Part shown: piece by piece, positions 16,488-33,400 of the stretch
How positions within the stretch are numbered: position 1 is the stretch's first letter
How the letters are laid out: every line of letters begins with the position of its first letter
Assembly (NCBI GenBank): GCA_964035545.1
Contig: OZ037765.1
Coordinates: 14,812,698-14,876,697 of the forward strand
Reading direction: 5' to 3'
From: Bugula neritina
Taxonomy: Eukaryota > Bryozoa > Gymnolaemata > Cheilostomatida > Bugulidae
DNA length: 64,000 nt
The notes under the pieces: generated by a model
Seen by the model: the letters and a program-made list of their open reading frames with translations, nothing else
What the model was told of the DNA's origin: nothing
Databases searched by the model: none
Position numbers and translations under genes: made by a program

Positions 16488-19400
16488 ATATACTGTAACA
16501 TACTGAAACATACTGCAACATACCGAAATATACTGTAACATTCTGAAATATACTGCAAGATACTGCAATATACTGAAATACACAATAACATACTGAAATA
16601 CACTGCAACATACTGCAACATACTGACATACACTGGAACATACTGAAATACACTGCAACATACTACAACATACTGAAATACACTGTAACCTACTGAAATA
16701 TGCTGTAGCACACTGAAATATACTGCAACATACTAAAATATACTGCAACACATTGAAATATACTGCAACATAGTCAAATATAATGCAAGATACTGTAACA
16801 TTCTGAAAAACACTGTAACATACTTAAATACACTGCAACATACTGCAACATACTGAAATACACTGCAACACATTGAAATAAACCGCAACATACTTCAATA
16901 TACGGTAACATACTGAAATATACTGTAACTCATTGAAAAACATTGCAACATACTGAAACATACTGAAATATGCTGTAGCACACTGAAACACACCGCAGTT
17001 CACTGAAAAATAGTGTAATATACGGAAATGTACCGTAACATACTGAAATATACTGTAACAGACTGAAATGTACTGTAACACACTGAAATATACTGCAACA
17101 TACTGAAATATACTGCAACATACTGCAACATACCGAATTACACTGTAACAAACTGAAATACACTCCAACATACTACAACATACTGAAATACACTGTAACA
17201 TGTTGAAGTACACCGCAACACATTGAAATATACTGCAACATACCGAAATATATGGTAAACTACTGAAATATACGGTAACACATTGAAACATACCGCAAAA
17301 TATTAAAATACACTGCAACACACTGAAGTATACTGTAATATATATAGAAATGTACTGTAAAATACTTAAACATACGACAACATACCAAAAATTATACTGC
17401 AACATACTGAATTACACTGCAATATCCTGAAATATACTTCAACATACTGAAACAGACCTAAAAACATTGAAATATACTGAAATACAGTGTAGGATATTGA
17501 AATACACTGCAACAATTTGGAATATACAGCAACATACCGAAATATATGGTAACCTACTGAAACATGTTGCAAACTACTGAAATATACTGCAACATACTGC
17601 AACATAATGAAATATACTATAACACACTGGAATAAACTGCAAAATACTGAAATATACTGTAACATACTGAAACATACTGCAACATACCGAAGTATACTGT
17701 AACATACTGAAATATACTGCAAGAAACTGCAATATACTGAAATACACTGTAACATACTGAAATACACTGCAAAATACTGCAACATACTGACATACACTGT
17801 AACATACTGAAATACACTGCAACATACTACAACATACTGAAATACACTGTAACCTACTGAAATATGCTGTAGCACACTGAAATATACTGCAACATACTGA
17901 AATAAAATGCAAGTTACTACAACATACTGAAATACACTGTGACATACTGAAATACACTGCATCATACTGCAACATACTGCAACATACCTAAATACACTGT
18001 AACATATTGAAATACACTGCAACATACTGCAACATACTGACATACACTGGAACATACTGAAATACACTGCAACATACTACAACATACTGAAATACACTGT
18101 AACCTACTGAAATATGCTGTAGCACACTGAAATATACTGCAACATACTGAAATATAATGCAAGTTACTACAACATACTGAAATACACTGTGACATACTGA
18201 AATACACTGCAACATACTGCAACATACTGCAACATACTGAAATACACTGTAACATATTGAAATACACTGCAAAATCTTGAAATATACTCCAACACACTGA
18301 AGGATACGGCAACATACTGAAATATACTGCGACACATTGAAATATACTGCAACATACTGAAATATGCTGTAGCATACTGAAATATACTGTAACACACTGT
18401 AATATACTGCAACATACTGCAACATACTGACATACACTGGAACATACTGAAATACACTCCAACATACTACAACATACTGAAATACACTGTAACCTACTGA
18501 AATATGCTGTAGCACACTGAAATATACTGCAACATACTGAAATATAATGCAAGTTACTACAACATACTGAAATAAACTGTGACATACTGAGATACACTGC
18601 AACATACTGCAAGATACTGCAACATACTGAAATACACTGTAACCTACTGAAATACACTGCAACATACTACAACATACTGAAATACACTGTAACATTATGA
18701 ATTACACTGCAACGCATTGAAAAATACTGCAACATATCGAAATATATGGTAAACAATTGAAATATACTGTAACACATCGAAAAATACTGCAACATACTGA
18801 AATATACTGTAACACACTGAAATATACTGCAACATACTGAAATACATTGTAACATACTGAAATATACTGCAACATACTGCAACATACTGAAATACACTGT
18901 AACATACTGAAATACACTGCAACATACTGCAACATACTGAAATACATTGGAACATATTGAAACACACTACAACACATTAAAATATACTGCAACACACTGA
19001 AACATACGGCAACATACTGAAATATACTGCAAAACATCTAAATATACTGCTACATACTGAAACATGCTGTAGCATACTGGAATACACTGCAACACACTGA
19101 AGTATACTGTAATATACAGAAATGTACTGTAACATACTGAAACGTACGTCAACATACTGAAATGTACTCCAACATGCTGAATTATACTGCAACATACTGA
19201 AATACACTGTAATATACTGAATTAAACTGCAACATACTGCAACATACTGAAATAAGCTGTACCATATTGAAATACACTACAACACATTGTAATATACTGC
19301 AACATACTGAACCATACGGCAACATACTGAAATATACTGCAACACATTGAAATATACTGCAACATAGTCAAATATAACGCAAGATACTGTAACATTCGGA

Positions 19401-22400
19401 AAAACACTGTGACATACTGGAATACACTGCAACATACTGCAACATACTGCAACATACTGAAATACACTGCAACACATTGAAATAAACCGCAACATACTTA
19501 AATATACGGTAACATACTGAAATATACTGTAACGCATTGAAAAACATTGCAACATACTAAAACATACTGAAATATGCTGTAGCACACTGAAATACACCGC
19601 AGTTCACTGAAAAATACTGTAATATACGGAAATATACCGTAACATACTGAAATATACTGTAACAGACTGAAATGTACTGTAACACACTGAAATATACTGC
19701 AACATGCTGAAATACACTGTAACATACTGAAATACACTGTAACATATTGAAATACACCGCAACACATTAAAATATACTGCAACATACCGAAATATATGGT
19801 AAACTACTGAAATATACTGTAACACATTGAAACATACCGCAAAATACTAAAATACACTGCAACACACTGAAGCATACTGTAATATATAGAAATGTACTGT
19901 AAAATACTTAAACATATGACAACATACCAAAAAATATACTGCAACATACTGAATTACACTGCAATATCCTGAAATATACTTCAACATACTGAAACATACC
20001 TAAAAACATTGAAATATACTGAAATACAGTGTAGGATATTGAAATACACTGCAACAATTTGGAATATACAGCAATATACCGAAATATATGGTAACCTACT
20101 GAAATATGTTGCAAACTACTGAAATATACTGCAACATACTGCAACATAATAAAATATACTATAACACACTGGAATAAACTGCAAAATACTGAAATATACT
20201 GTAACATACTGAAACATACTGCAACATACCGAAATATACTGTAACATTCTGAAATATACTGCAAGATACTGCAATATACTGAAATACACTGTAACATACT
20301 GAAATACACTGCAACATACTGCAACATACTGACATACACTGGAACATACTGAAAGACACTGCAACATACTACAACATACTGAAATACACTGTAACCTACT
20401 GAAATATGCTGTAGCACACTGAAATATACTGCAACATACTGAAATATAATGCAAGTTACTACAACATACTGAAAAACACTGTGACATACTGAAATACACT
20501 GCAACATACTGCAACATACTGCAACATACTGAAATACACTGTAACATATTGAAATACACTGCAACATACTGCAACATACTGCAACACACTGAAACATACG
20601 GCAACACACTCACATGTACAGCGACACATTGAAATATACTGCAACATACTGAAATATGCTGTAGCATACGGAAACACACTGCAACACACTGAAATATACT
20701 GCAACATACTGCAACATACTGAAATACACTGTAACATACTGAAATACACTGCAACATACTGCAACATACTGAAATACACTGGAACATATTGAAACACACT
20801 ACAACACATTGAAATATACTGCAACACACTGAAACATACAGCAACATACTGAAATATACTGTGACACATTGAAATATACTGCAACATACTGAAATATGCT
20901 GTAGCATACGGAAACACACTGCAACACACTGAAATATACTGCAACATACTGCAACATACTGAAATACACTGTAACATACTGAAATACACTGCAACATACT
21001 GCAACATACTGAAATACACTGGAACATATTGAAACACACTACAACACATTGAAATATACTGCAACACACTGAAACATACAGCAACATACTGAAATATACT
21101 GTGACACATTGAAATATACTGCAACATACTGAAATATGCTGTAGCATGCTGTAATATACTGTAACACACTGTAATATACTGCAACATACTGCAACATACT
21201 GACATACACTGGAACATACTGAAATACACTCCAATATACTACAACCTACTGAAATACACTGTAACCTACTGAAATATGCTGTAACACACCGAAATATACT
21301 GCAACATACTAAAATATACTGCAACACATTGAAATATATTGCAACATAGTCAAATATAATGCAAGATACTGTAACATTCTGAAAAACACTGTAACATACT
21401 TAAATACACTGCAACATACTGCAACATACTGAAATACACTGCAACACATTGAAATAAACCGCAACCTACTTAAATATACGGTAACATACTGAAATATACT
21501 GTAACTCATTGAAAAACATTGCAATATACTGAAACATACTGAAATATGCTGTAGCACACTGAAACACACCGCAGTTCACTGAAAAATAGTGTAATATACG
21601 GAAATGTACCGTAACATACTGAAATATACTGTAACAGACTGAAATGTACTGTAACACACTGAAATATACTGCATCATGCTGAAATACACTGTAACATACT
21701 GAAATATACTGCAACATACTGCAACATACCGAATTACACTGTAACAAACTGAAATACACTCCAACATACTACAACATACTGAAATACACTGTAACATGTT
21801 GAAATACACCGCAACACATTGAAATATACTGCAACATACCGAAATATATGGTAAACTACTGAAATATACGGTAACACATTGAAACATACCGCAAAATACT
21901 AAAATACACTGCCACACACTGAAGTATACTGTAATATATATAGAAATGTACTGTAAAATACTTAAACATACGACAACATACCAAAAAATATACTGCAACA
22001 TACTGAATTACACTGCAATATCCTGAAATATACTTCAACATACTGAAACAGACCTAAAAACATTGAAATATACTGAAATACAGTGTAGGATATTGAAATA
22101 CACTGCAACAATTTGGAATATACAGCAACATACCGAAATATATGGTAACCTACTGAAACATGTTGCAAACTACTGAAATATACTGCAACATACTGCAACA
22201 TAATGAAATATACTATAACACACTGGAATAAACTGCAAAATACTGAAATATACTGTAACATACTGAAACATACTGCAACATACCGAAGTATACTATAACA
22301 TACTGAAATATACTGCAAGAAACTGCAATATACTGAAATACACTGTAACATACTGAAATACACTGCAACATACTGCAACATACTGACATACACTGGAACA

Positions 22401-25400
22401 TACTGAAATACACTGCAACATACTACAACATACTGAAATACACTGTGACCTACTGAAATATGCTGTAGCACACTGAAATATACTGCAACATACTGAAATA
22501 TAATGCAAGTTACTACAACATACTGAAATACACTGTGACATACTGAAATACACTGCAACATACTGCAACATACTGCAACATACTGAAATACACTGTAACA
22601 TATTGAAATACACTGCAATATACTGCAACATACTGACATACACTGGAACATACTGAAATACACTGCAACATACTACAACATACTGAAATACACTGTAACC
22701 TACTGAAATATGCTGTAGCACACTGAAATATACTGCAACATACTGAAATATAATGCAAGTTACTACAACATACTGAAATACACTGTGACATACTGAAATA
22801 CACTGCAACATACTGCAACATACTGCAACATACTGAAATACACTGTAACATATTGAAATACACTGCAAAACCTTGAAATATACTCCAACACACTGAAGGA
22901 TACGGCAACATACTGAAATATACTGCGACACATTGAAATATACTGCAACATACTGAAATATGCTGTAGCATACTGAAATATACTGTAACACACTGTAATA
23001 TACTGCAACATACTACAACATACTGACATACACTAGAACATACTGAAATACACTCCAACATACTACAACATACTGAAATACACTGTAACCTACTGAAATA
23101 TGCTGTAGCACACTGAAATATACTGCAACATACTGAAATATAATGCAAGTTACTACAACATACTGAAATAAACTCTGACATACTGAGATACACTGCAACA
23201 TACTGCAAGATACTGCAACATACTGAAATACACTGTAACCTACTGAAATACACTGCAACATGCTACAACATACTGAAATACACTGTAACATTATGAATTA
23301 CACTGCAACGCATTGAAAAATACTGCAACATATCGAAATATATGGTAAACAATTGAAATATACTGTAACACATCGAAAAATACTGCAACATACTGAAATA
23401 TACTGTAACACACTGAAATATACTGCAACATACTGAAATACATTGTAACATACTGAAATATACTGCAACATACTGCAACATACTGAAATACACTGTAACA
23501 TACTGAAATACACTGCAACATACTGCAACATACTGAAATACATTGGAACATATTGAAACACACTACAACACCTTAAAATATACTGCAACACACTGAAACA
23601 TTCGGCAACATACTGAAATATACTGCAAAACATCTAAATATACTGCTACATACTGAAACATGCTGTAGCATACTGAAATACACTGCAACACACTGAAGTA
23701 TACTGTAATATACAGAAATGTACTGTAACATACTGAAACGTACGTCAACATACTGAAATGTACTCCAACATGCTGAATTATACTGCAACATACTGAAATA
23801 CACTGTAATATACTGAATTAAACTGCAACATACTGCAACATACTGAAATAAGCTGTACCATATTGAAATACACTACAACACATTGTAATATACTGCAACA
23901 TACTGAACCATACGGCAACATACTGAGATATACTGCAACACATTGAAATATACTGCAACATAGTCAAATATAACGCAAGATACTGTAACATTCGGAAAAA
24001 CACTGTGACATACTGAAATACACTGCAACATACTGCAACATACTGCAACATACTGAAATACACTGCAACACATTGAAATAAACCGCAACATACTTAAATA
24101 TACGGTAACATACTGAAATATACTGTAACGCATTGAAAAACATTGCAACATACTAAAACATACTGAAATATGCTGTAGCACACTGAAATACACCGCAGTT
24201 CACTGAAAAATAGTGTAATATACGGAAATTTACCGTAACATACTGAAATATACTGTAACAGACTGAAATGTACTGTAACACACTGAAATATACTGCAACA
24301 TGCTGAAATACACTGTAACATACTGAAATACACTGTAACATATTGAAATACACCGCAACACATTGAAATATACTGCAACATACCGAAATATATGGTAAAC
24401 TACTGAAATATACTGTAACACATTGAAACATACCGCAAAATACTAAAATACACTGCAACACACTGAAGTATACTGTAATATATAGAAATGTACTGTAAAA
24501 TACTTAAACATATGACAACATACCAAAAAATATACTGCAACATACTGAATTACACTGCAATATCCTGAAATATACTTCAACATACTGAAACATACCTAAA
24601 AACATTGAAATATACTGAAATACAGTGTAGGATATTGAAATACACTGCAACAATTTGGAATATACAGCAATATACCGAAATATATGGTAACCTACTGAAA
24701 TATGTTGCAAACTACTGAAATATACTGCAACATACTGCAACATAATAAAATATACTATAACACACTGGAATAAACTGCAAAATACTGAAATATACTGTAA
24801 CATACTGAAACATACTGCAACATACCAAAATATACTGTAACATTCTGAAATATACTGCAAGATACTGCAATATACTGAAATACACTGTAACATACTGAAA
24901 TACACTGCAACATACTGCAACATACTGACATACACTGGAACATACTGAAAGACACTGCAACATACTACAACATACTGAAATACACTGTAACCTACTGAAA
25001 TATGCTGTAGCACACTGAAATATACTGCAACATACTGAAATATAATGCAAGTTACTACAACATACTGAAAAACACTGTGAAATACACTGCAACATACTGC
25101 AACATACTGCAACATACTGAAATACACTGTAACATATTGAAATACACTGCAACATACTGCAACATACTGCAACACACTGAAACATACGGCAACACACTCA
25201 CTTGTACAGCGACACATTGAAATATACTGCAACATATTGAAATATGCTGTAGCATACGGAAACACACTGCAACACACTGAAATATACTGCAACATACTGC
25301 AACATACTGAAATACACTGTAACATACTGAAATACACTGCAACATACTGCAACATACTGAAATACACTGGAACATATTGAAACACACTACAACACATTGA

Positions 25401-28400
25401 AATATACTGCAACACACTGAAACATACAGCAACATACTGAAATATACTGTGACACATTGAAATATACTGCAACATACTGAAATATGCTGTAGCATGCTGT
25501 AATATACTGTAACACACTGTAATATACTGCAACATACTGCAACATACTGACATACACTGGAACATACTGAAATACACTCCAATATACTACAACCTACTTA
25601 AATACACTGTAACCTACTGAAATATGCTGTAGCACACCGAAATATACTGCAACATACTAAAATATACTGCAACACATTGAAATATACTGCAACATAGTCA
25701 AATATAATGCAAGATACTGTAACATTCTGAAAAACACTGTAACATACTTAAATACACTGCAACATACTGCAACATACTGAAATACACTGCAACACATTGA
25801 AATAAACCGCAACATACTTAAATATACGGTAACATACTGAAATATACTGTAACTCATTGAAAAACATTGCAACATACTGAAACATACTGAAATATGATGT
25901 AGCACACTGAAACACACCGCAGTTCACTGAAAAATAGTGTAATATACGGAAAAGTACCGTAACATACTGAAATATACTGTAACAGACTGAAATGTACTGT
26001 AACACACTGAAATATACTGCAACATGCTGAAATACACTGTAACATACTGAAATATACTGCAACATACTGCAACATACCAAATTACACTGTAACAAACTGA
26101 AATACACTCCAACATACTACAACATACTGAAATACACTGTAACATGTTGAAATACACCGCAACACATTGAAATATACTGCAACATACCGAAATATATGGT
26201 AAACTACTGAAATATACGGTAACACATTGAAACATACCGCAAAATACTAAAATACACTGCAACACACTGAAGTATACTGTAATATATATAGAAATGTACT
26301 GTAAAATACTTAAACATACGACAACATACCAAAAAATATACTGCAACATACTGAATTACACTGCAATATCCTGAAATATACTTCAACATACTGAAACAGA
26401 CCTAAAAACATTGAAATATCCTGAAATACAGTGTAGGATATTGAAATACACTGCAACAATTTGGAATATACAGCAACATACCGAAATATATGGTAACCTA
26501 CTGAAACATGTTGCAAAATACTGAAATATACTGTAACATACTGAAACATACTGCAACATACCGAAGTATACTGTAACATACTGAAATATACTGCAAGAAA
26601 CTGCAACATACTGAAATACACTGTAACCTACTGAAATACACTGCAACATACTACAACATACTGAAATACACTGTAACATTATGAATTACACTGCAACGCA
26701 TTGAAAAATACTGCAACATATCGAAATATATGGTAAACAATTGAAATATACTGTAACACATCGAAAAATACTGCAACATACTGAAATATACTGTAACACA
26801 CTGAAATATACTGCAACATACTGAAATACATTGTAACATACTGAAATATACTGCAACATACTGCAACATACTGAAATACACTGTAACATACTGAAATACA
26901 TTGCAACATACTGCAACATACTGAAATACATTGGAACATATTGAAACACACTACAACACATTAAAATATACTGCAACACACTGAAACATTCGGCAACATA
27001 CTGAAATATACTGCAAAACATCTAAATATACTGCTACATACTGAAACATGCTGTAGCATACTGAAATACACTGCAACACACTGAAGTATACTGTAATATA
27101 CAGAAATGTACTGTAACATACTGAAACGTACGTCAACATACTGAAATGTACTCCAACATGCTGAATTATACTGCAACATACTGAAATACACTGTAATATA
27201 CTGAATTAAACTGCAACATACTGCAACATACTGAAATAAGCTGTACCATATTGAAATACACTACAACACATTGTAATATACTGCAACATACTGAACCATA
27301 CGGCAACATACTGAGATATACTGCAACACATTGAAATATACTGCAACATAGTCAAATATAACGCAAGATACTGTAACATTCGGAAAAACACTGTGACATA
27401 CTGAAATACACTGCAACATACTGCAACATACTGCAACATACTGAAATACACTGCAACACATTGAAATAAACCGCAACATACTTAAATATACGGTAACATA
27501 CTGAAATATACTGTAACGCATTGAAAAACATTGCAACATACTAAAACATACTGAAATATGCTGTAGCACACTGAAATACACCGCAGTTCACTGAAAAATA
27601 GTGTAATATACGGAAATATACCGTAACATACTGAAATATACTGTAACAGACTGAAATGTACTGTAACACACTGAAATATACTGCAACATGCTGAAATACA
27701 CTGTAACATACTGAAATACACTGTAACATATTGAAATACACCGCAACACATTGAAATATACTGCAACATAGTCAAATATAATGCAAGATACTGTAACATT
27801 CTGAAACACACTGTGAGATACTGAAAAACACTGTGACATACTTAAATACACTGCAACATACTGCAACATACTGAAATACACTGCAACACATTGAAATAAA
27901 CCGCAACATACTTAAATATACGGTAACATACTGAAATATACTGTAACTCATTGAAAAACATTGCAACATACTTAAACATACTGAAATATGCTGTAGCACA
28001 CTGAAATACACCGCAGTTCACTGAAAAATAGTGTAATATACGGAAATGTACCGTAACATACTGAAATATACTGTAACAGACTGAAATGTACTGTAACACA
28101 CTGAAATATACTGCAACATGCTGAAATACACTGTAACATACTGAAATATACTGCAACATACTGCAACATACCGAATTACACTGTAACAAACTGAAATACA
28201 CTCCAACATACTACAACATACTGAAATACACTGTAACATACCGAAATATATGGTAAACTACTGAAATATACGGTAACACATTGAAACATACCGCAAAATA
28301 CTAAAATACACTGCAACACACTGAAGTATACTGTAATATATATAGAAATGTACTGTAAAATACTTAAACATACGACAACATACCAGAAAATATACTGCAA

Positions 28401-29913
28401 TATACTGAATTACACTGCAATATCCTGAAATATACTTCAACATACTGAAACATACCTAAAAACATTGAAATATACTGAAATACAGTGTAGGATATTGAAA
28501 TACACTGCAACAATTTGGAACATACAGCAACATACCGAAATATATGGTAACCTACTGAAATATGTTGCAAACTACTGAAATATACTGCAACATACTGCAA
28601 CATAATGAAATATACTATAACACACTGAAATAAACTGCAAAATACTGAAATATACTGTAACATACTGAAACATACTGCAACATACCGAAATATACTGTAA
28701 CATACTGAAATATACTGCAAGAAACTGCAATATACTGAAATACACTGTAACATACTGAAATACACTGCAACATACTGCAACATACTGACATACACTGGAA
28801 CATACTGAAATACACTGCAACATATTACAACATACTGAAATACACTGTAACCTACTGAAATATGCTGTAGCACACTGAAATATACTGCAACATACTGAAA
28901 TATAATGCAAGTTACTACAACATACTGAAATACACTGTGACATACTGAAATACACTGCAACATACTGCAACATACTGCAACATACTGAAATACACTGTAA
29001 CATATTGAAATACACTGCAAAACCTTGAAATATACTCCAACACACTGAAGTATACGGCAACATACTGAAATATACTGCGACACATTGAAATATACTGAAA
29101 TATAATGAAAGTTACTACAACATACTGAAATACACTGTAACACACTGAAATATACTGCAACATACTGCATCATACTGAAATACACTGTAACATACTGAAA
29201 TACACTGCAACATACTGCAACATACTGAAATACACTGGAACATATTGAAACACACTACAACACATTGAAATATACTGCAACACACTGAAACATACAGCAA
29301 CATACTGAAATATACTGCGACTAATTGAAATATACTGCAACATAGCTAAATATAATGCAAGATACTGCAACATTCTGAAATACACTGTGACATACTGAAA
29401 TACACTGCAACATACTTCAACATACTGCAACATACTGCAACATACTGAAATACACTGTAACATGTTGAAATACACCGCAACACATTGAAATATACTGCAA
29501 CATACCGAAATATATGGTAAACTACTGAAATATACGGTAACACATTGAAACATACCGCAAAATACTAAAATACACTGCAACACACTGAAGTATACTGTAA
29601 TATATATAGAAATGTACTGTAAAATACTTAAACATACGACAACATACCAAAAAATACACTGCAACATACTGAATTACACTGCAATATCCTGAAATATACT
29701 TCAACATACTGAAACAGACCTAAAAACATTGAAATATACTGAAATACAGTGTAGGATATTGAAATACACTGCAACAATTTGGAATATACAGCAACATACC
29801 GAAATATATGGTAACCTACTGAAACATGTTGCAAACTACTGAAATATACTGCAACATACTGCAACATAATGAAATATACTATAACACACTGGAATAAACT
29901 GCAAAATACTGAA
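16488..29913. repeat. 13,426-bp higher-order block, copy B
   Basis: This is the tandem, same-orientation copy of 3062-16487 with no length change detected across 13.4 kb. To the right, identity with the start of copy B is lost between about 29883 and 29946: the variants at 29951 (ACCGAAGTAT) and 29977 (AAGAAACTGC) differ from 16521 (ACCGAAATAT) and 16557 (AAGATACTGC). That fixes the right border to within about 60 bp. Near-identity means a very recent duplication, efficient gene conversion, or an assembly artefact. Confidence 0.9.
20627..21146. repeat. 240-bp tandem duplication, copy in block B
   Basis: This is the counterpart of 7201-7720 at offset 13,426, with the same two full copies (20627-20866 and 20867-21106) and the same 40-bp partial third. 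Its presence in both large blocks shows that the 240-bp expansion came before the 13.4-kb duplication. Confidence 0.9.
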
Positions 29914-30452
29914 ATATACTGTAACATACTGAAACATACTGCAACATACCGAAGTATACTGTAACATACTGAAATATACTGCAAGAAACTGCAATATACT
30001 GAAATACACTGTAACATACTGAAATACACTGAAACATACTCCAACATACTGACATACACTGGAACATACTGAAATACACTGCAACATACTACAACATACT
30101 GAAATACACTGTAACCTACTGAAATATGCTGTAGCACACTGAAATATACTGCAACATACTGAAATATAATGCAAGTTACTACAACATACTGAAATACACT
30201 GTGACATACTGAAATACACTGCAACATACTGCAACATACTGCAACATACTGAAATACACTGTAACATATTGAAATACACTGCAAAACCTTGAAATATACT
30301 CCAACACACTGAAAGATACGGCAACATACTGAAATATACTGCGACACATTGAAATATACTGCAACATACCGAAATATATGGTAAACTACTGAAATATACT
30401 GTAACACATTGAAAGATACCGCAAAATACTAAAATACACTGCAACACACTGA
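26271..30452. repeat. 4,182-bp higher-order block, copy 1
   Basis: From about 26271 the sequence repeats 4,182 bp downstream. The block overlaps the right end of the 13.4-kb copy B and crosses its junction, so it was duplicated after that junction formed. The two differences I found are 27273 G against 31455 A and 29569 A against 33751 C. The left border is set by variants just before it that do not repeat: 26234 lacks the AAAGATACC seen at 30412, and 26270 has GAAGTAT against GAGGTAT at 30452. Confidence 0.85.
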
Positions 30453-33400
30453 GGTATACTGTAATATATATAGAAATGTACTGTAAAATACTTAAACATA
30501 CGACAACATACCAAAAAATATACTGCAACATACTGAATTACACTGCAATATCCTGAAATATACTTCAACATACTGAAACAGACCTAAAAACATTGAAATA
30601 TCCTGAAATACAGTGTAGGATATTGAAATACACTGCAACAATTTGGAATATACAGCAACATACCGAAATATATGGTAACCTACTGAAACATGTTGCAAAA
30701 TACTGAAATATACTGTAACATACTGAAACATACTGCAACATACCGAAGTATACTGTAACATACTGAAATATACTGCAAGAAACTGCAACATACTGAAATA
30801 CACTGTAACCTACTGAAATACACTGCAACATACTACAACATACTGAAATACACTGTAACATTATGAATTACACTGCAACGCATTGAAAAATACTGCAACA
30901 TATCGAAATATATGGTAAACAATTGAAATATACTGTAACACATCGAAAAATACTGCAACATACTGAAATATACTGTAACACACTGAAATATACTGCAACA
31001 TACTGAAATACATTGTAACATACTGAAATATACTGCAACATACTGCAACATACTGAAATACACTGTAACATACTGAAATACATTGCAACATACTGCAACA
31101 TACTGAAATACATTGGAACATATTGAAACACACTACAACACATTAAAATATACTGCAACACACTGAAACATTCGGCAACATACTGAAATATACTGCAAAA
31201 CATCTAAATATACTGCTACATACTGAAACATGCTGTAGCATACTGAAATACACTGCAACACACTGAAGTATACTGTAATATACAGAAATGTACTGTAACA
31301 TACTGAAACGTACGTCAACATACTGAAATGTACTCCAACATGCTGAATTATACTGCAACATACTGAAATACACTGTAATATACTGAATTAAACTGCAACA
31401 TACTGCAACATACTGAAATAAGCTGTACCATATTGAAATACACTACAACACATTATAATATACTGCAACATACTGAACCATACGGCAACATACTGAGATA
31501 TACTGCAACACATTGAAATATACTGCAACATAGTCAAATATAACGCAAGATACTGTAACATTCGGAAAAACACTGTGACATACTGAAATACACTGCAACA
31601 TACTGCAACATACTGCAACATACTGAAATACACTGCAACACATTGAAATAAACCGCAACATACTTAAATATACGGTAACATACTGAAATATACTGTAACG
31701 CATTGAAAAACATTGCAACATACTAAAACATACTGAAATATGCTGTAGCACACTGAAATACACCGCAGTTCACTGAAAAATAGTGTAATATACGGAAATA
31801 TACCGTAACATACTGAAATATACTGTAACAGACTGAAATGTACTGTAACACACTGAAATATACTGCAACATGCTGAAATACACTGTAACATACTGAAATA
31901 CACTGTAACATATTGAAATACACCGCAACACATTGAAATATACTGCAACATAGTCAAATATAATGCAAGATACTGTAACATTCTGAAACACACTGTGAGA
32001 TACTGAAAAACACTGTGACATACTTAAATACACTGCAACATACTGCAACATACTGAAATACACTGCAACACATTGAAATAAACCGCAACATACTTAAATA
32101 TACGGTAACATACTGAAATATACTGTAACTCATTGAAAAACATTGCAACATACTTAAACATACTGAAATATGCTGTAGCACACTGAAATACACCGCAGTT
32201 CACTGAAAAATAGTGTAATATACGGAAATGTACCGTAACATACTGAAATATACTGTAACAGACTGAAATGTACTGTAACACACTGAAATATACTGCAACA
32301 TGCTGAAATACACTGTAACATACTGAAATATACTGCAACATACTGCAACATACCGAATTACACTGTAACAAACTGAAATACACTCCAACATACTACAACA
32401 TACTGAAATACACTGTAACATACCGAAATATATGGTAAACTACTGAAATATACGGTAACACATTGAAACATACCGCAAAATACTAAAATACACTGCAACA
32501 CACTGAAGTATACTGTAATATATATAGAAATGTACTGTAAAATACTTAAACATACGACAACATACCAGAAAATATACTGCAATATACTGAATTACACTGC
32601 AATATCCTGAAATATACTTCAACATACTGAAACATACCTAAAAACATTGAAATATACTGAAATACAGTGTAGGATATTGAAATACACTGCAACAATTTGG
32701 AACATACAGCAACATACCGAAATATATGGTAACCTACTGAAATATGTTGCAAACTACTGAAATATACTGCAACATACTGCAACATAATGAAATATACTAT
32801 AACACACTGAAATAAACTGCAAAATACTGAAATATACTGTAACATACTGAAACATACTGCAACATACCGAAATATACTGTAACATACTGAAATATACTGC
32901 AAGAAACTGCAATATACTGAAATACACTGTAACATACTGAAATACACTGCAACATACTGCAACATACTGACATACACTGGAACATACTGAAATACACTGC
33001 AACATATTACAACATACTGAAATACACTGTAACCTACTGAAATATGCTGTAGCACACTGAAATATACTGCAACATACTGAAATATAATGCAAGTTACTAC
33101 AACATACTGAAATACACTGTGACATACTGAAATACACTGCAACATACTGCAACATACTGCAACATACTGAAATACACTGTAACATATTGAAATACACTGC
33201 AAAACCTTGAAATATACTCCAACACACTGAAGTATACGGCAACATACTGAAATATACTGCGACACATTGAAATATACTGAAATATAATGAAAGTTACTAC
33301 AACATACTGAAATACACTGTAACACACTGAAATATACTGCAACATACTGCATCATACTGAAATACACTGTAACATACTGAAATACACTGCAACATACTGC

